Assembly (NCBI RefSeq): GCF_017562075.2
Contig: NC_054084.1
Location: forward strand, 45,478,697 to 45,542,696
Length of the DNA: 64,000 nt
DNA from: Anopheles merus
Taxonomy: Eukaryota; Arthropoda; Insecta; Diptera; Culicidae
Direction of reading: 5' to 3'
A program made the translations under genes and the position numbers. A model generated the notes under the pieces. The model made no database searches and had not been told where the DNA came from. It saw nothing but the letters and a program-made list of their open reading frames with translations. This document shows positions 47,428 through 62,289 of the stretch, piece after piece; the first letter of the stretch is position 1; every line of letters starts with the position of its first letter.

Positions 47428-50404
47428 TTAAATCAGTCTGTTTTGTTTCAAGTAGTGTATGAGCAGTGCATGGATGAATTTGTACTGCGCTAATGATGGT
47501 ATGATGTTGTCCCGCTGTTGACGAATCTGACCTATCAATCGTGGTATATCTATATCCTGTGGAAAGGAGACAACACGGAGGGCAAATTAGTGGGCATCTT
47601 AACAACATCCTAACAATAGTTTCATTACCGTACCTGATTATGATCCAGTGTGTAAAGTAGCAAATCTGCCACTAAGGTCACGCCCGTACGACCGCCCCCT
47701 TCGTTACAGTGTATGAGAACTGGTGGATTGGTATTGTGCGATGGTGGCACTTCCGCAATAGACGCCAGCCGTACTGAATTCAACTCTTCCAGGAATCCTG
47801 CAGGGAAAAGGTGCAAATGGAAAATTAAAAGCGACAATCCCCCCACAGCTGCATCATTATGGTGCTCACCCAAAAAATGTCCCACATCTCCCGGACAGTT
47901 CTGATCGGCCCACTCCGTGTAGGATATATGCCAAACTGAACGATATCGCCGGCTTTGCGTGTGGTATACGCGCAATTTGCTCGTTGTACACCGATCGGTT
48001 TCTTGCGAGAACTCGCGCCACACTTGGTACTGTAATCAAACAGCAACGGGGAGCAAAGAAAATATGAAATTAATAAAAGATTTAAAGAAGCAAGCAGCCC
48101 CTACATCGAACCCTTACCTGTCCATACTCCAAACACCGTTCGCTGGTTTGTGGGATGTAGTTAAGCTCTTTGGATAGTTGCACCAACAGATAGACGTCCG
48201 CTTCCCAGACACACTGCCAGAAAATGTTTGTCGTCAGCGTGTCGTTCGGGCTTTCGGCAACAATGTAAAATCTTTGCTTGTTGCCAACAGTGCTCTAAAA
48301 TGAATTGCAAAATGATATTAATAAGTTTGCTGCCAACAAGCACTAAAACAAGCTTTTAGGTCTTCTCCAAATAGACAAAACACTTACAGTTATGTGGGAC
48401 GCATTTACATATCCCATGCGATTGTCCCGTGTCGGTGTTAGCCGTACGCGATTATTATCGTATGGTAGAAACGTTGAATCAAAGTTCTTGTTTTTATTGT
48501 CTTCCGCTAAGGCACAGTTATAGCTGGCACTGTCGCTACGTTTCGGTATACGCTCAAACTCGCAGTACAGCTGAGGATCTGCCAGTTTGGACTCAAGCAA
48601 AGAGCACTAAAGAGAAAGTAGAAGAAGATTAACATTCGACAAAGATCGACAAAGATCGACAAAGATTCATGACGAGTTCCTCTACAACCTACCAACTTCT
48701 CCTTGCTGATATTCGCCGGCAGTGGCTGCAGTCGTGGCAAGCCCGTGGACCAACGGTGTCGCAGCTGTCCTGCGTTTGCGCCCTCGTTCATGGAAGAGTT
48801 GGCACTTCCACCGCTCCCGCCACCCTCCGTGCCGGGGTCGACCGAGCCCTTCTTTTTGCGATCCTTCTCCCGACCAAGCGTGGCACTTTTCTGCTTGTCG
48901 GCCGAGTTTTTCGACCGACCGCCAAGAATTTCCCATATGCGCTTTCGTTTTGTTTCCTTCACGGAAGAGGACGATGTGGACGTGTTGTTGTTATTGTTGT
49001 TGGTTGAGCTGCTGTTTTGGGTGGTATTGCGGCTAGTAGTGCTGCCCCCAATACCACCGAGATGTGTCGATCCCGTGATCGAGCTGATACCGGAATCATT
49101 GTGACCACCATTGCGCGCGCTACCACTCTGGACGGTTTCATTCAGCGTGTAGTTGGAGTATTGGGAAGCATCGAGGACATTGTTTGACGAATGTGATCGA
49201 TTCATGGCCACCGGTGGTTCCTTGTTCGTGGCGATTGTTACAGTCGATGGCGCAGCTGTTATTGCGGTGGAGGAACTGTTCAGCTTCGGGTTTGCAGTTG
49301 CCGGATCGTTGGAGGTTTGGTGTTTTGGCACTTCAGCGTTGGATGGAGCAGGTGGACCCACTGCTGTGTTTGAACTACCCACTTCAGAAGCCCGTTGCTG
49401 TAACAGTGGTTGTCGTCCTGTCGACTGTTCCTGTTGCAGTTGGTGTTGCTGTTGCTGTTTGGTCTGGTTATGTTGTAGCTGTTGCTGCTGTTGTTGCGAT
49501 GTCTGTGCTTGAAAATTAAACGATCCACCATCCAAAACGTTCACCGGAGCGCTAGTGCCGGTTGGCGTTTGGGGTTGCGGTGGCGTTGGAGGCATCGGTC
49601 GCATCGTAGGCTGATGCTGTACACTTGGTGCCGACTGCACGCTTGCTGTTCGGTTGCGTATCTCCCCAAGCGATTCATTGTCATCCTTCCACGGCAGTGG
49701 CACATTTTCGTAAATCGGTTCGATCGAACCGTTAATGTGTTGAGATGAGCGGTTCAGGTGAGCTTTGGCCGTTAAGCCGATGTGACCGTTGGCAGTAGCA
49801 TGGTAGGACGGACTGTTGCTATCGCTAGCCGGTGTGTTGCCACCCGCAAGCAACAGATGCTCCATTCCACCCGGCACGTAGTAGTACACATTGCCCGGGG
49901 CGGCTTGATTCGCCGCCGATATTAGGCCAGCTTTCGTTGATGTTAGATTCTCCATGAAGTTCAGATTTTCGTACGTGCCGTGTGGCAGCATCGTCTGTGA
50001 ATGGTGCAACTGTGCGTGAGGATTGCCGGCAGCTGTCAGCCCGGGATAGCAAACCTGTCCACCGCTTTGTGAAAGATGCGCAATCTGCAGCTGATGCTGT
50101 GGAAGATGCGCCGCATGATGGTGGTGGTTCATCAGCGGGCGGGTTGAGACCAGATCCGGACTAGAGCCAGACACCTGTGCACTTCGCAAACCGAGCAGTG
50201 CCCGATGGGACGCCAAATCGGGGGTCGATGTTGAGCTGAGTCGATTTGCAGGATAGGGGGGAGGTGGTTTCACTAGTCGCATCATTTTAAATCGATGTGT
50301 TAACCCGTAATCGGACGCATCGGAGTAATGCGGACCGATGATATGGGTCGTTGTGTGGTGCGTTACGTCCGGATAGGGTTGCTGATGCACCTGCTGGGCG
50401 GCAG

Positions 50405-50454
<50 letters not shown>

Positions 50455-51171
50455 TGCAAATGCTGCCCATAGAAGGACACGTCTGGCTGGCTGCCCGTAA
50501 TCCCGTACTCGAGATGATGTCCGGCCGATGCAACTTGCTGCTGATGTTGTTGCTCCTGTGCTAGAAGCATCTGGGAGGCGGACAGATGCAGCAGACTCCC
50601 ATTGACAAGCCGCACATCGTTACTGCTCGAACGGTACTTTTGCTGGATGGCCGTCTCGTAGTCTGGCGCTGGTCGATAGGTTGGCAGAAGTGCTTTTAGC
50701 CGGTCCCGGTCTGGGGTCAAGTTGTTGTTGCTTAGATCCAAACAGGACGAACTTTGTGCCCGGTTGATGAGTGACGCATTCGAGCCGACAGGATTCAGAC
50801 CCCAGCTGGAACCCATTTGGTTCGAATACTCCAATGGCACCGCGGTGGTGGAAGTCGAGTTTAGATTAATATCGAGCCCTGAGGAGCGGGACGATTGCAT
50901 CATGTTTGCCGGGTTGAGGTTGTTGAGATTAGTAATGCTTCCGCCGGCACCAGTCGCAATCGCAATATTGCTGGAGGATAGATGCACACCAGGCCCGCTC
51001 GGTCCTCCTCCTCCACCTGGCTGTGTATCTACTATAGCATGATGTTGGTGTGCTCCACTGCTCCACATGTTCGACGAATGCGATGCAAGCTCGTGCGTGC
51101 TGGGCCAACTCGTCGTTCCCATCGGGCCCTGGTACGGAGGTTGTGATCCTCCCGGCGATGGACTAGGCTGA

Positions 51172-51206
<35 letters not shown>

Positions 51207-54200
51207 TTGCTGCTGCGCGTGTATATATTGCTGTTCGCTTAACAGATCGTCTCGACTGTCGTTTAAATTGTCGCCCATGTTTTGGAACAGATTCAAGTTC
51301 ATTTGGCTCGCCTGCGTTAGGTTCTGCTCGTACGTAACATAGAACCGATGCTGCAACGCACAGAGCTTCCAGATGTACCGACCCGTTGCCACATCCGTCA
51401 CCGTGAACCCAGCACTTTCTCGTGGCACCGTACACTCGATGTTGAACGCACGCTTGTGGTTGACCACGTTCGTAATGTCGCGCCAGGGGTAGAACTTGTT
51501 TGTGTCACTAGCCACAATGATGCCTGACACTGAGATTCCTAGCATTACCTCCAGTCCGGTGTCGTTCTTTGCCGTGAACGTTTCCTGCCCGTACCCATCG
51601 AGCTGCTGGCAGGCGGATATGTACAGACTTTCCGCCTCACCTTGCGTCACGTTGTGCAGCTCGTGGGCCTGCTGAATTACCTGCTCGGTGAGCGCCTCGA
51701 GCAGGTTGGCATGGACCATTTCCTGCGGGAAGGAGAGTAACGTCTTCAGGTACTCGACCGTATGGCGATCCTGATGATTGCCGTACTCGGCTTGCCGGCT
51801 ATAGTTGGCCAGTATGACCGCTTGTCGCGGATCACAGCTGATGCGCCCTTCCACCACGTCGTGCTTCAGCTGCAGGAAGTAGTAGTTCCGTGTGCCCTCG
51901 TCCTGTATCAAACTGACGCCCGATAGTACGTAGTACATCACGCGCAGATGTAGCACCTTCGAGTTGGCGGAATATTTCTCCAGCTGGCGGCTGAGCGGAC
52001 GCTCTAGGTCGACCCATCGCATCTCGTCGGTCGTACCTTTGACCACATAGCGAAGGCCAAAGAACTCTGGCTGCTGGATCGAGATTCTTTGGCACACATT
52101 ATCCAAACACTCCTGGCCAGTGCTTTCCGAGCTGAGCGTACAATCGATTTTGGTTGACGAATCTAAAAAAAGAAAAGGACAACCAATTGATTAATCAACA
52201 AGTTTTTAAGTTCTAGGGAGGATTTTTAGCATTGGAAATGCAAGTATTTTTGTATACGTCAAACAAACTGCTCGATGATTACAGTAGATGATCGCTAACT
52301 GAGAAGTGAACAAGCTTCAGTTAACGAACAATGGGGTCCTTTCCGTTTTAAGTTGGTAGGCTGAAATTTCAGTCTGTCAGCTGTTTGAATTGTATAGCAG
52401 TTTTCGAGCAACTAGCTAAGTGGGTATAATATACAAGAGGGCTTATTCCAAGGGGTATGAATTTAGAAGGCTGATTTTTATCACTTCTGTTTCTGAATGA
52501 AGATTTTAAGAGTGTTTTGAGTATTCGTCAAGTCTCAAGAAAGCTTGTTTGAGCAAAAGTTTTCACCCATCCTGTCAAAAAGTGATATTCAAATTTGGTT
52601 TAAAAAAACATGCTATGAGACCACCTGGACTACATACACTATGATTATGGATTCCATCACCAGATCTCTTTAACCGTAGAGTTGGCAACCAGAATTACAC
52701 ACGTAAGTTGGCAACCGGCATACCCGGGTATTCCACACGTTTTGATGCAAAAAATTAACGATTTTCATAGATAAACAATGCTTTCTATATTTTAATCCTG
52801 TAAGCAAGTAATGCCGACCATAGATCCTCTTCTATTTCATTTATTCAATAAGTTTTTTTCATTTTATTATAAAAATAATGGTCAAATTGAAATTTGGAAT
52901 CGCTTGAATTTAACTCGAACATAAGCATAATACGAAAAGAGGAAGAAGAGAAACGTCATTCTCCATAAAAAATGTATGGAATACCCGGGTATGCTGGTTG
53001 CCAACTTACGTGGTAAAGTCAAAGAGAAATCAAAATAAAATACATACAGGCTGTTTAAAATTACAATTTATGCACCAAAAAATCAGAAATTAAAAGTTGG
53101 GAGGCTACGGAAAATTTCAGGTGAATAAAAGCAATGAATCAAAAGTTATTGCAGTTCGAAGTTGAAAAAAATACCCGGGTATCCGGTTGCCAACTTAAAG
53201 GTTAATGCACCTTGGGATAAATGTTAACACCACCTTGTTTTGCCATTTTTCGAGCAAGTACTCGAATCTTATTCTAGCTTTGAGGCTAGAATAATCTAGA
53301 CTGAAAATTGTAGGTTAGTTTTTTGCGTGGTTTTGTATGAAGTGTTTACATGATTTCAGCCTCCAACTGTCAAACTCCATACAAAAAACTGACTAGAATC
53401 GTGAAGGGCCCCAATGTTCGCTAACTGGAGTGACGATTCTATGGATTGATTGTTTTGATTGGCGTTGACTGGAATAAACACACCAAACTTTATTTTCATT
53501 TATGTTGATATAAAGTATGCACATTTGCGACAAATTTCTCTTCATGAGATTCCGGATGTTTCGTTTTTTGACGTTTAAGTGTTCGTTAACTGAGAATCAC
53601 TCCAGTAAGCGAACCTCCAGTTGAAAAGCACTCCAGTTAAAACACATCCAGTTAGCGGTCACCTACTGTATTAGGTAAAATCTAATCTGAATCGACAGCT
53701 TTACTCCATGGAACTGTTTGCGTGTGTGATACGCATATTCGAATCGATATGTAATGGTCAATTATCAATAATCTCATTTTTAGAAAAAGAAGGAAAACAT
53801 TGTTGGGCAAATACGAATAATTAGTACCATATCTCATAACTTTCCTCAATAAACAATGCTAACTTGGACACGCTAGAAAATGATTTTTGTTGAATTAAAA
53901 ATGCTTTGATCATATTCGAAATATGTATACGTTTTAAGTGAACTATCTTAATAGGAAGATGTTATGGTCAAGTTTAAGGCATAAAGGATGAACATTAACT
54001 CTAATTAGCCCAGATACGTACAGGGAAACCTTAGATGGTCCTTCGCTTATGGCTCAAGCAAATCCCAGCTGGTACATGACTTAAGCTAAGCTATTTAATA
54101 TAATGCTATAATCAACCAGTCACAATACTACAGTTAAGATACATTGAAGATCTTTTTGTAATGCGATTGAAGTGCTCGATATTGTGTAGCCACTATTTAC

Positions 54201-56115
54201 AGGGTTTTCCAAGTCAGTTTCGAATGTTCGAAACATTGTTTTTCATTGATGTTTCATTTCCATCATCATAATTTTTTATTTCTTCAGTATGATTTTCAGC
54301 ACTTTAACGGTCTGTTGCCCTCGTTTTTTGACCGGGATTTGAAGCCGGATCTCATCACCCGTACATCACCACTCATCACGATCGTTTAAGTGTTGAAAAT
54401 CATGCTGAAGAAATTGAAAATTAGTATGATGAAAAGGATTTCATTTAAAATGATCTAAGCAATACGGCAAATCCGTTCCTCCTGAATATATATTAAAAAA
54501 AAGAAATATCAGAAAGATGGGCAATAATAATCCAATAGATCTGCTGCTTTGGATAAAACTGGAATATTTTTATTTACTTTTTATTTGAATAAACATTATT
54601 ACAATTTCGGCCGTATTTTCAATACATCATGTATCGACAGATTTTGTTCTTACGACATTTGCTTTCTGTATATTTAGCCTCATCCCGGGTACACTCGGTT
54701 CAACGTAATAACGATAAGTTAAGGTTTGTTGTCCGGTTCTATGGATGTATGGTGCGTGGGAAAAACTTGACGAATTTATTAACAATTCGTTTGGTATAAC
54801 TTCATGGAGGTAATCGAGTTACAATAACATTGTAAAACATCGTTTTACTGTAAAACTTGTTTAGTAAATAATTAGTATTTTACCTCAAACAAATCCAAAT
54901 GTGGACGAGCTAACATTTTTGTTCCATAAAAGTTCCATCTAACTAGAATCGTAGAGACTCCCAATATTTGTATAACTAGCAAGAATCCGAAACTAAAAAA
55001 ACAATTTTTAGGCACTTGTTCTATTCCAACAGATTACTCGTGACGAATTTTGAAGTTGAAGATGAAAGATTTTAAGTTCTCTTTCTTGCATAGTCAATGT
55101 ATCTCGGATTGAATCATCTTAAGATGAAATTGATTAAAAGCAAGTGCTATAAACGCCAGTACACAAAGAGTCTCATTTCTAGTTCTAGCCATTTATTCCC
55201 CAAACATACAAACAATATCTCAGAACAAAAAGCACATAAAATATCGTATGAGCACAATTCAAGATGAAATACTAAGTACAAAACAGCACCATTGTGTGTT
55301 GATTTTCGTGCATCGGCGTAAGGTCGCACCGTCCGCAGTTGCTCACTAAACCAAACACATGTCACTAAAAGAAGACACAGCGATTCTTCATCTAGTATGT
55401 ATCAACAAAGCATTAGCTCCGTTAAGCAATGACAATTTTGGTGACTCAACGCACAAAATAATAAAACCCCCGCTAGTAATCCCTTCATCTCATAGCCACC
55501 GGTCTCTACTAGTATGGTGGTTGCTTCCTTGTTCAAGGGCAACCTTGCCGCCAGACGCCCGACGATCGGTTGCGCCTGATGAGTCGCAATAACAACAATT
55601 AAGCGGACATGATGATGATTATTGTTTTTCCTGGGCCTCACTCAAGTACGTGCGTAGCGTCAGATTGATGGACATTGTTTTGTTTTTGTTTTACCTTTGT
55701 TTTGTTTTTCACGATTACGAGGGGCCTGGGCTTATCCAGCCATTCAGTTAGGCCGTCAGCAATTGTACCGTTGTCGTAAATGGAATGTGTGATCAAAACG
55801 GTGTTCCCTTATCGACGGAAGTATTCGGCATAGGCACGGGGCTGTACCACACCACTTCCTATTAGACACGAACGGGGGAAGGGTCTGTTTCTTGTTTGGC
55901 AACAACGTTTGTGTAGTTTCCGAACCCGATTACAGGCTCCGACACCGGAAAAGCTGTAGCCCTTGTGGTACATGTTTGGGGAGTTGACCACACCTGGCTA
56001 CACCAACCGACACGTTGTAGTAGTTTTACAGACTGGTGGTGTTACCGTTGCTTTTTATTTACCGATGGCTTTAACCGGCACACAAATAGGCCGCTTTAAC
56101 CGGTGAGGAAGAAAG

Positions 56116-56159
<44 letters not shown>

Positions 56160-59100
56160 CACCAGCCAACGAGCATATAGGAAAACTCATTTTCCACCCC
56201 CAAAAACACCTATTTTTCACGCCGCATTTACTAAAATACCATCAGCCACGAAGAAACTGTGCTAGTGATGTTCGGGATTGGTTCGCTTTAAAGCCTTGAT
56301 TATATTTTTTAGGGCGCACACAGGCGCTTACTCATGCGGCCGCTACAATCACTTATCGCGCATTTTACCAAAAGCTTCCCCGCGGGGAGCGCGACTCAGC
56401 GAGTGCTTATGGGAAATTAGCGGCTGTGGTGACCACATTTTCTTATCACTGCATTCCAGACCTAAGACACACACACACACATATAGACGCACATTGGTTT
56501 GTAAATTTGAATAATCTCCCACCGGCAAAGGTGTACACAGGGGTTCGGCCGCCTAGCCCCAAGACCCTTAGGTAGAAGACAGACGATATCTTATTTGTTT
56601 TCCACCCACTTGATATGGCGGTCGAGTCGAGTTGTAAATGAGCAATCTGTTGAAAGGTACATTAAATCTGTTCTTGTTTTTTTATGATTACGATGTGTAC
56701 GGCTCGGTCCGCAGGATGAATGTTGAAAGGAATGCCACAAGCAAACAACTCCGGCCTCGGCCAGCACCGGGAGAGCTTAACGGAGCTTAACATCTCAAGG
56801 GCACCGGCGAGAGAGTAAGCAGCAACATGAAAAGATCACTTCACATAATTTGGGGGCTTAAGCTATGCATTGGGCGCAAAAAACAGGCACTTACTTAAGA
56901 TAGTAACGACTAACTGGAGCATGGCTGAGAGGTGCGGGAATTTGTACGTCAACGTACGTAGAGGACAGTTGAAGTCGGGTGGTTAAAATTCAAACCCTTT
57001 CGAGAAGCACTGTTTCCTATGCGCGGATCCACCCACTCACTAAGCACTGCGCCGGCCACTAGCCGGATGACGTTGAACGATCTTATAGTATAGTACGCAA
57101 ATTAAGCACTCGCGATCAAGTTTCGATCGCTCAATGTCGCGGCCCCGTCCGGGAGGTATAGAATATTAACGTTCCTTCGTTCGCAATGACATCATCGGTT
57201 GAATGTGTTTTTTTTTCTTTTCAAGTATAGCACACGAAGGCGATCATTAAAATCCTGCGCATATACGGTATGGACGATCCCGTCCAGTATAACCACAAGC
57301 GTTTGGCGCGGATTCCGGTCCGTCAGAGCACACACCACACGTCGTCGTTCCTCCACGTGCGAATTATTATTCACCACTTTGTAGGGGGAGGATGTGTAGC
57401 CGCACAACACTGCCAACTAACGACACGAAACGAGCACTGGGCACTGAAACTACACCTCGTCGTGTGCGTTGTTGTTGTCGGCCCGACTTGCCAATCGCTC
57501 ACCAGGCTCGCCGAACAGAATCGCCGAAGAAGATACGTGCGCAATGCCTTAGGGATGGGTAGTAGTAGCAGCAAATCAAAAAAATCCGCCCACCCATCCA
57601 CCCAGTTGGGCGTTGTAATGTAGCAGCGTTGCAGCTGTATTGGTGATGGTTGTGAGTGGTTAGATGGGGCTGCGCTGCGATGGAAAGAGGAAAGTTGAAA
57701 AAAACAGAGCGACCAACACTGCGCGGGAACCTGTAGTCGGCCGATCTTTCCAGCAGTGGGAACGGTCCAGCAGGTATATCACGCACATTCACGAAGCTTA
57801 CGGTGCCGCGCGACACACTCAATCACGGCGACGACGATGGCGAACCGGTGAGCGTTAGACATTTGTTTTATTCGCCCTCTAATCGTGAACTGATAAGTGT
57901 TTGGATCGCGAAATAATGAATTGTCGATGAATTGTTCGATAAAATTAGTTCCGTGTGATGTGAGTGATTTTTGAAAAGATTAAATTGGCTTTAATGAAGA
58001 GTCATTCATTTTGCGAATGAATTTGAATTTATGAAGATTGCTGAACCATTCGAGACCCTTGTTTCGTTCTTGAATCTCAAAGTTATGAATCTTTATGAAT
58101 TTCAAAATATTTTTTTGTTTAAAAAAATAATTTTAGAGCACGGTTTAGTTTGTGTGTTGTGTGATTCACATGGTCCATGTCCAAAAAAGCCAGCCATGTT
58201 GGAAGACATGTTGGATACCTACATTAAACATATTTTTGATTATTTTTGAGGTTTAGGGCCGGAATTACATAATTTACAAGTAGCTTTTGAATGCAAATAT
58301 AATTATTCACCACCTCCATGATATTTTTCAACAGCTCTAAATGGTGTAATTGCTTCATAGTACAGGGTTTTTCGAGTCAATTTCCAATGCCAACAACCTT
58401 TTCCATTGCTTGCGAGATGTTTTCAACAGCTGTCAAATGTTGTATGTACATCACAATAATGTTTCAGTTCTTCCACATGATTTTCAACACATCTCAAGCT
58501 GAATTGAGTTTGAAAGTTCTCTGTGGTGTGTTGAAAATCATGTATAAGAACTGAAATTTTATTATGATGTAAATACACCATTAGACAGCTGTTGAAAAAG
58601 GAGGAAGGTGGAGGTGGTGAATAATGATGCGCATATTCGAAAGTAACTTAGAAAACCCTGTAAAATTTCAGTTTTTGCACATGATTTTCACACATCACAA
58701 ATAACTTTTCAACTCAATCCAGCTTGAGACGTGTTGAAAATCATCCTGAAGAAATTAAAAGTCATGATGATGGAAATTAAATATTAGATTAATGTGAATT
58801 AACATCTTGCACTAAACCGATCACAACATAAACCAATCTGGACACAAAAAAGAGTCGTACGTCTCCGAGACTTCCCAAAAGGGAGTATAGGAGGATGTAG
58901 CCCATCAACCTAGAAGAAGAAGAAGAAGAAGTACGCCTCAGATTGTTTTTCTTCTTCTTTGTTTTGGCTCAACAACCGTTGTCGGTCAAGGCCTGCCTGT
59001 ACCACTTGTGGGCTCTTGTGGCTTTCAGTGACTTATTGATTTCCCCGATAGCAGGATAGTCACAGTCCTACGTATGGCGGCACGGTCCATTGGGGATTTG

Positions 59101-62100
59101 AACCCATGACGGGCATGTTGCTAAGTCGTACGAGTTTACGACTGTACCACTAGACCGGCTCGCGTATAATCACGCCTCTGATTAGACCTCCCTAAAAGAG
59201 AATATAGGAGGATGTAACCCATCAACCTTATAGAGGAAGAAGAAGAACATCTTGCTCGCGGTGAATAACAACGTTTACATTAGAAACTGACCTGGAAACC
59301 CTGCAAAGCTCCTTGGTAGAAATGCGAGCGATTCCATGGAACAGTCGTCAACTCATACTACTTAATAACATGCCCGCCACGGGTTGAAGTCTCATATGGA
59401 CAGGGATGTATAAAAATACTCCCAACTTTACATTTTCATTTATCTCACACAATTTCACACTGATGACAATTCTACAAACGTATCAATCATCTCCGCAAAC
59501 GCACCCCTCTATTGCCTCGACAATTTGCAGGTGATTCCTTAACGCGCTTTCAATTTCGTATGAAATAGTAATGACTCAGATCCTCGCTATGGTCGCTTGA
59601 AGCTGCACATTTATCGATGACAGAGACCGTAAAACTACGGCACAACGCGATGATAGTGTACAATTCTGTTTGACGCATCAACGTTAATCTGCCCATTGAA
59701 TGCATATTTGTCGTCACGCATTCCACAAACCATTCAACTGCGGTGGCGCGCGCAAAATATGCCACTGTGAATTTACAGCTTTCTTATCAACTCTACCTCA
59801 CCATTTGATACAGTCACCCACCACCTGACAGAGACAAAACGCGTCGACAATATCGCAGTACCACGGAAAGACTTTGAAGCGTCTTAAGGTTTCTTCCGCC
59901 TGTATCGTGGAGGGTGTGTAACTATCTTTCGCATGCTCGGGGAGAGGAAGTTGTCGTTGCCTTATTTTTACCAAGTGTGGGTGTCAATGGCATTGGGCTA
60001 TCATTTATTAAGGTGACGCAGGGGTAGAGCGGTACAGTGGGCCGTTGTATCGCCACTTGGCGGTTGGAAGTTGTCGTCAAGAAAGTTTGCCTTTTTCTAT
60101 CTATTGAACTGGTGGCGATAAAATTGATTGAATAAGCCATGGACAGATTGATTGAAGGCTGCTGCAATATCTAACGAGTCACATGTGTGGCCTGGACAAT
60201 CTTCAGTAATAAGAAAGCACAAAAGTTTAACTTACCTGTCAATTAATGCTTACTATTCAATGATCATTATTTTGGCATAGAAACAAATAGAGATTTCTGC
60301 AACACTTGCCACATTTTTAATTTGTTTAACAATCACATTTAAGATCAAGCTCGTAGGATCCGTTGTTCGCTAAATATTGTATCGCTCATCCCTATCTAAC
60401 CGTAATTGTGACGCAGAGCCATTATTAAATGTGTGCAATCAAACATACGACAGACGGGGGGTTTCGAGGGCGGCAGCGAAGCAATATTTTTGATAAGAGA
60501 GCAACTGAATTCCACCGTAGAAGCAAGAAAGGTGGCCGAGTTTCTTATGATATCGGTCATTGTGAGTAAGTGTGTGTGTTTTTACGTCTTTGTGCCATAT
60601 ATGTGGATTTGTTGAGGGACACACTATGTTTCGCTCTGCATTCTTTGTCGCTTACCGCATGTGTCCCATAAAAAAGATTGTTTATCAGGTGAATCTTGAT
60701 ATCTTGGTGTGCATAGATAACTCGTTTAAATTATATGCCCGTTGTTTACGATCAGCGTTATAATTCTGTTCCTTTTTTGTTTCATTAAATGTAGCGAAAT
60801 TAAGTACAAAAGTTATATTCAATTCATTCGTTTAACAGGCAAATGCTACAAATACAAAACCCTATTTGAACTTACAAAATAGTTTGTGTAGATATTAGTA
60901 ATTATTTATAATAATATACTTTTCCATACTACTTATAAACACATTAATCAATTATTAGTTATCAATCCTTTAGTTTCCTTCCAACGCTTACGAATATTTG
61001 GTTGTAAATTCGTACAGGTCGATCATACGGTTGGTATTATCTTGTGTTGTGTGTTCGTATTGTATCGGTCTATTGTATCGACCCAAAATACAATCCTTTT
61101 CGATTCGTTGCCTTTTAGTTAAGAAATAATGTCTCTTTAACACCTTTTGCCACCACCTAGTAGGTATGATATGATTTCTTCAAAATGATCCTCCTCAAAT
61201 TCAGAACGCGTATATGTAAGTGAAATTTATTTGCTTTTATCGATCAATTTTTAACCAACCTACCAACATTTTGATACCATTTGATAGATAATCTAGCAGA
61301 GCCTGTACAATTTATACATTTTTCAATTAACGAAATAGATCAAAAAGTGGTCAAAAGGTTAAACCAATTCGAGAAATTCGGAAACTGTTGATGGCATGCA
61401 TTTTAACGAATGTAACCGTTTTGACATACTTATTGAACTATTATACTATTACTATTATAATGAATATCAACAAAAAAAACATATAAATTATACAAAAACA
61501 TATAACTGAAAATTTATGTTGAAACCTATTCACTTTAACGAAACGTTACATGAATGACACGATATTTGACCTACAAATGGTCCACATCAGATTTAAGATA
61601 CTTTTCTTTTATTGTATTGTCTTTAGACGTTGAAAGGACAAGGATGTTAGTAATTAAATAAACAATCGAGCATCTTCAAGCGCTATTCTAATGGAGCTAT
61701 AACGCCAATTTGAGTTTTAGTTACTTTTTATTCAAATGTAAAGCTTATTTTTGTGAAGCATTTTTTTACTTTAATAAATCAATTTGTTGGGTTCAAAAGA
61801 TCATTCCATAGACACCACTAAACAACATCTTCTTTTGACAACTTCGCAATAAGTAATTTGCCGTTTGTAGTTCTCTCGCTTTACGTAATGTAGAATTAAA
61901 TTTGCCACAATTTATGGCTTTAGAATAAATTTAGGTGATAAATATCACTGCTTCACCGCACGCCTGTTCTTTCTACTAATTAATTCCCCGTTAATCATTT
62001 ATAAGACCTAGACCGGAAAGCAAAATAGAGAAATTTATCTTCCGAGATGCATTATTTGTATACACTGTATACAGCAGGCATTGGCCAGGGTTATGGGCAT

Positions 62101-62233
62101 TGCGACCGAAAATATGTATTATTGCTAGCAAACGCTAACGACCCTATCAGACAGAAAATTCCGGCAGGTTGATTTGCACACACCGGCCGCAGCACGGTTT
62201 ACTTTGTCTGTGTTTGTTTTCGTCTGTCTCTTT

Positions 62234-62289
<56 letters not shown>

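Noticed and set aside
48669..49748. Plus-strand frames opposite the Pez linker with Cys/Leu runs
   Set aside because: They are complements of CAG/glutamine-rich Pez coding sequence.
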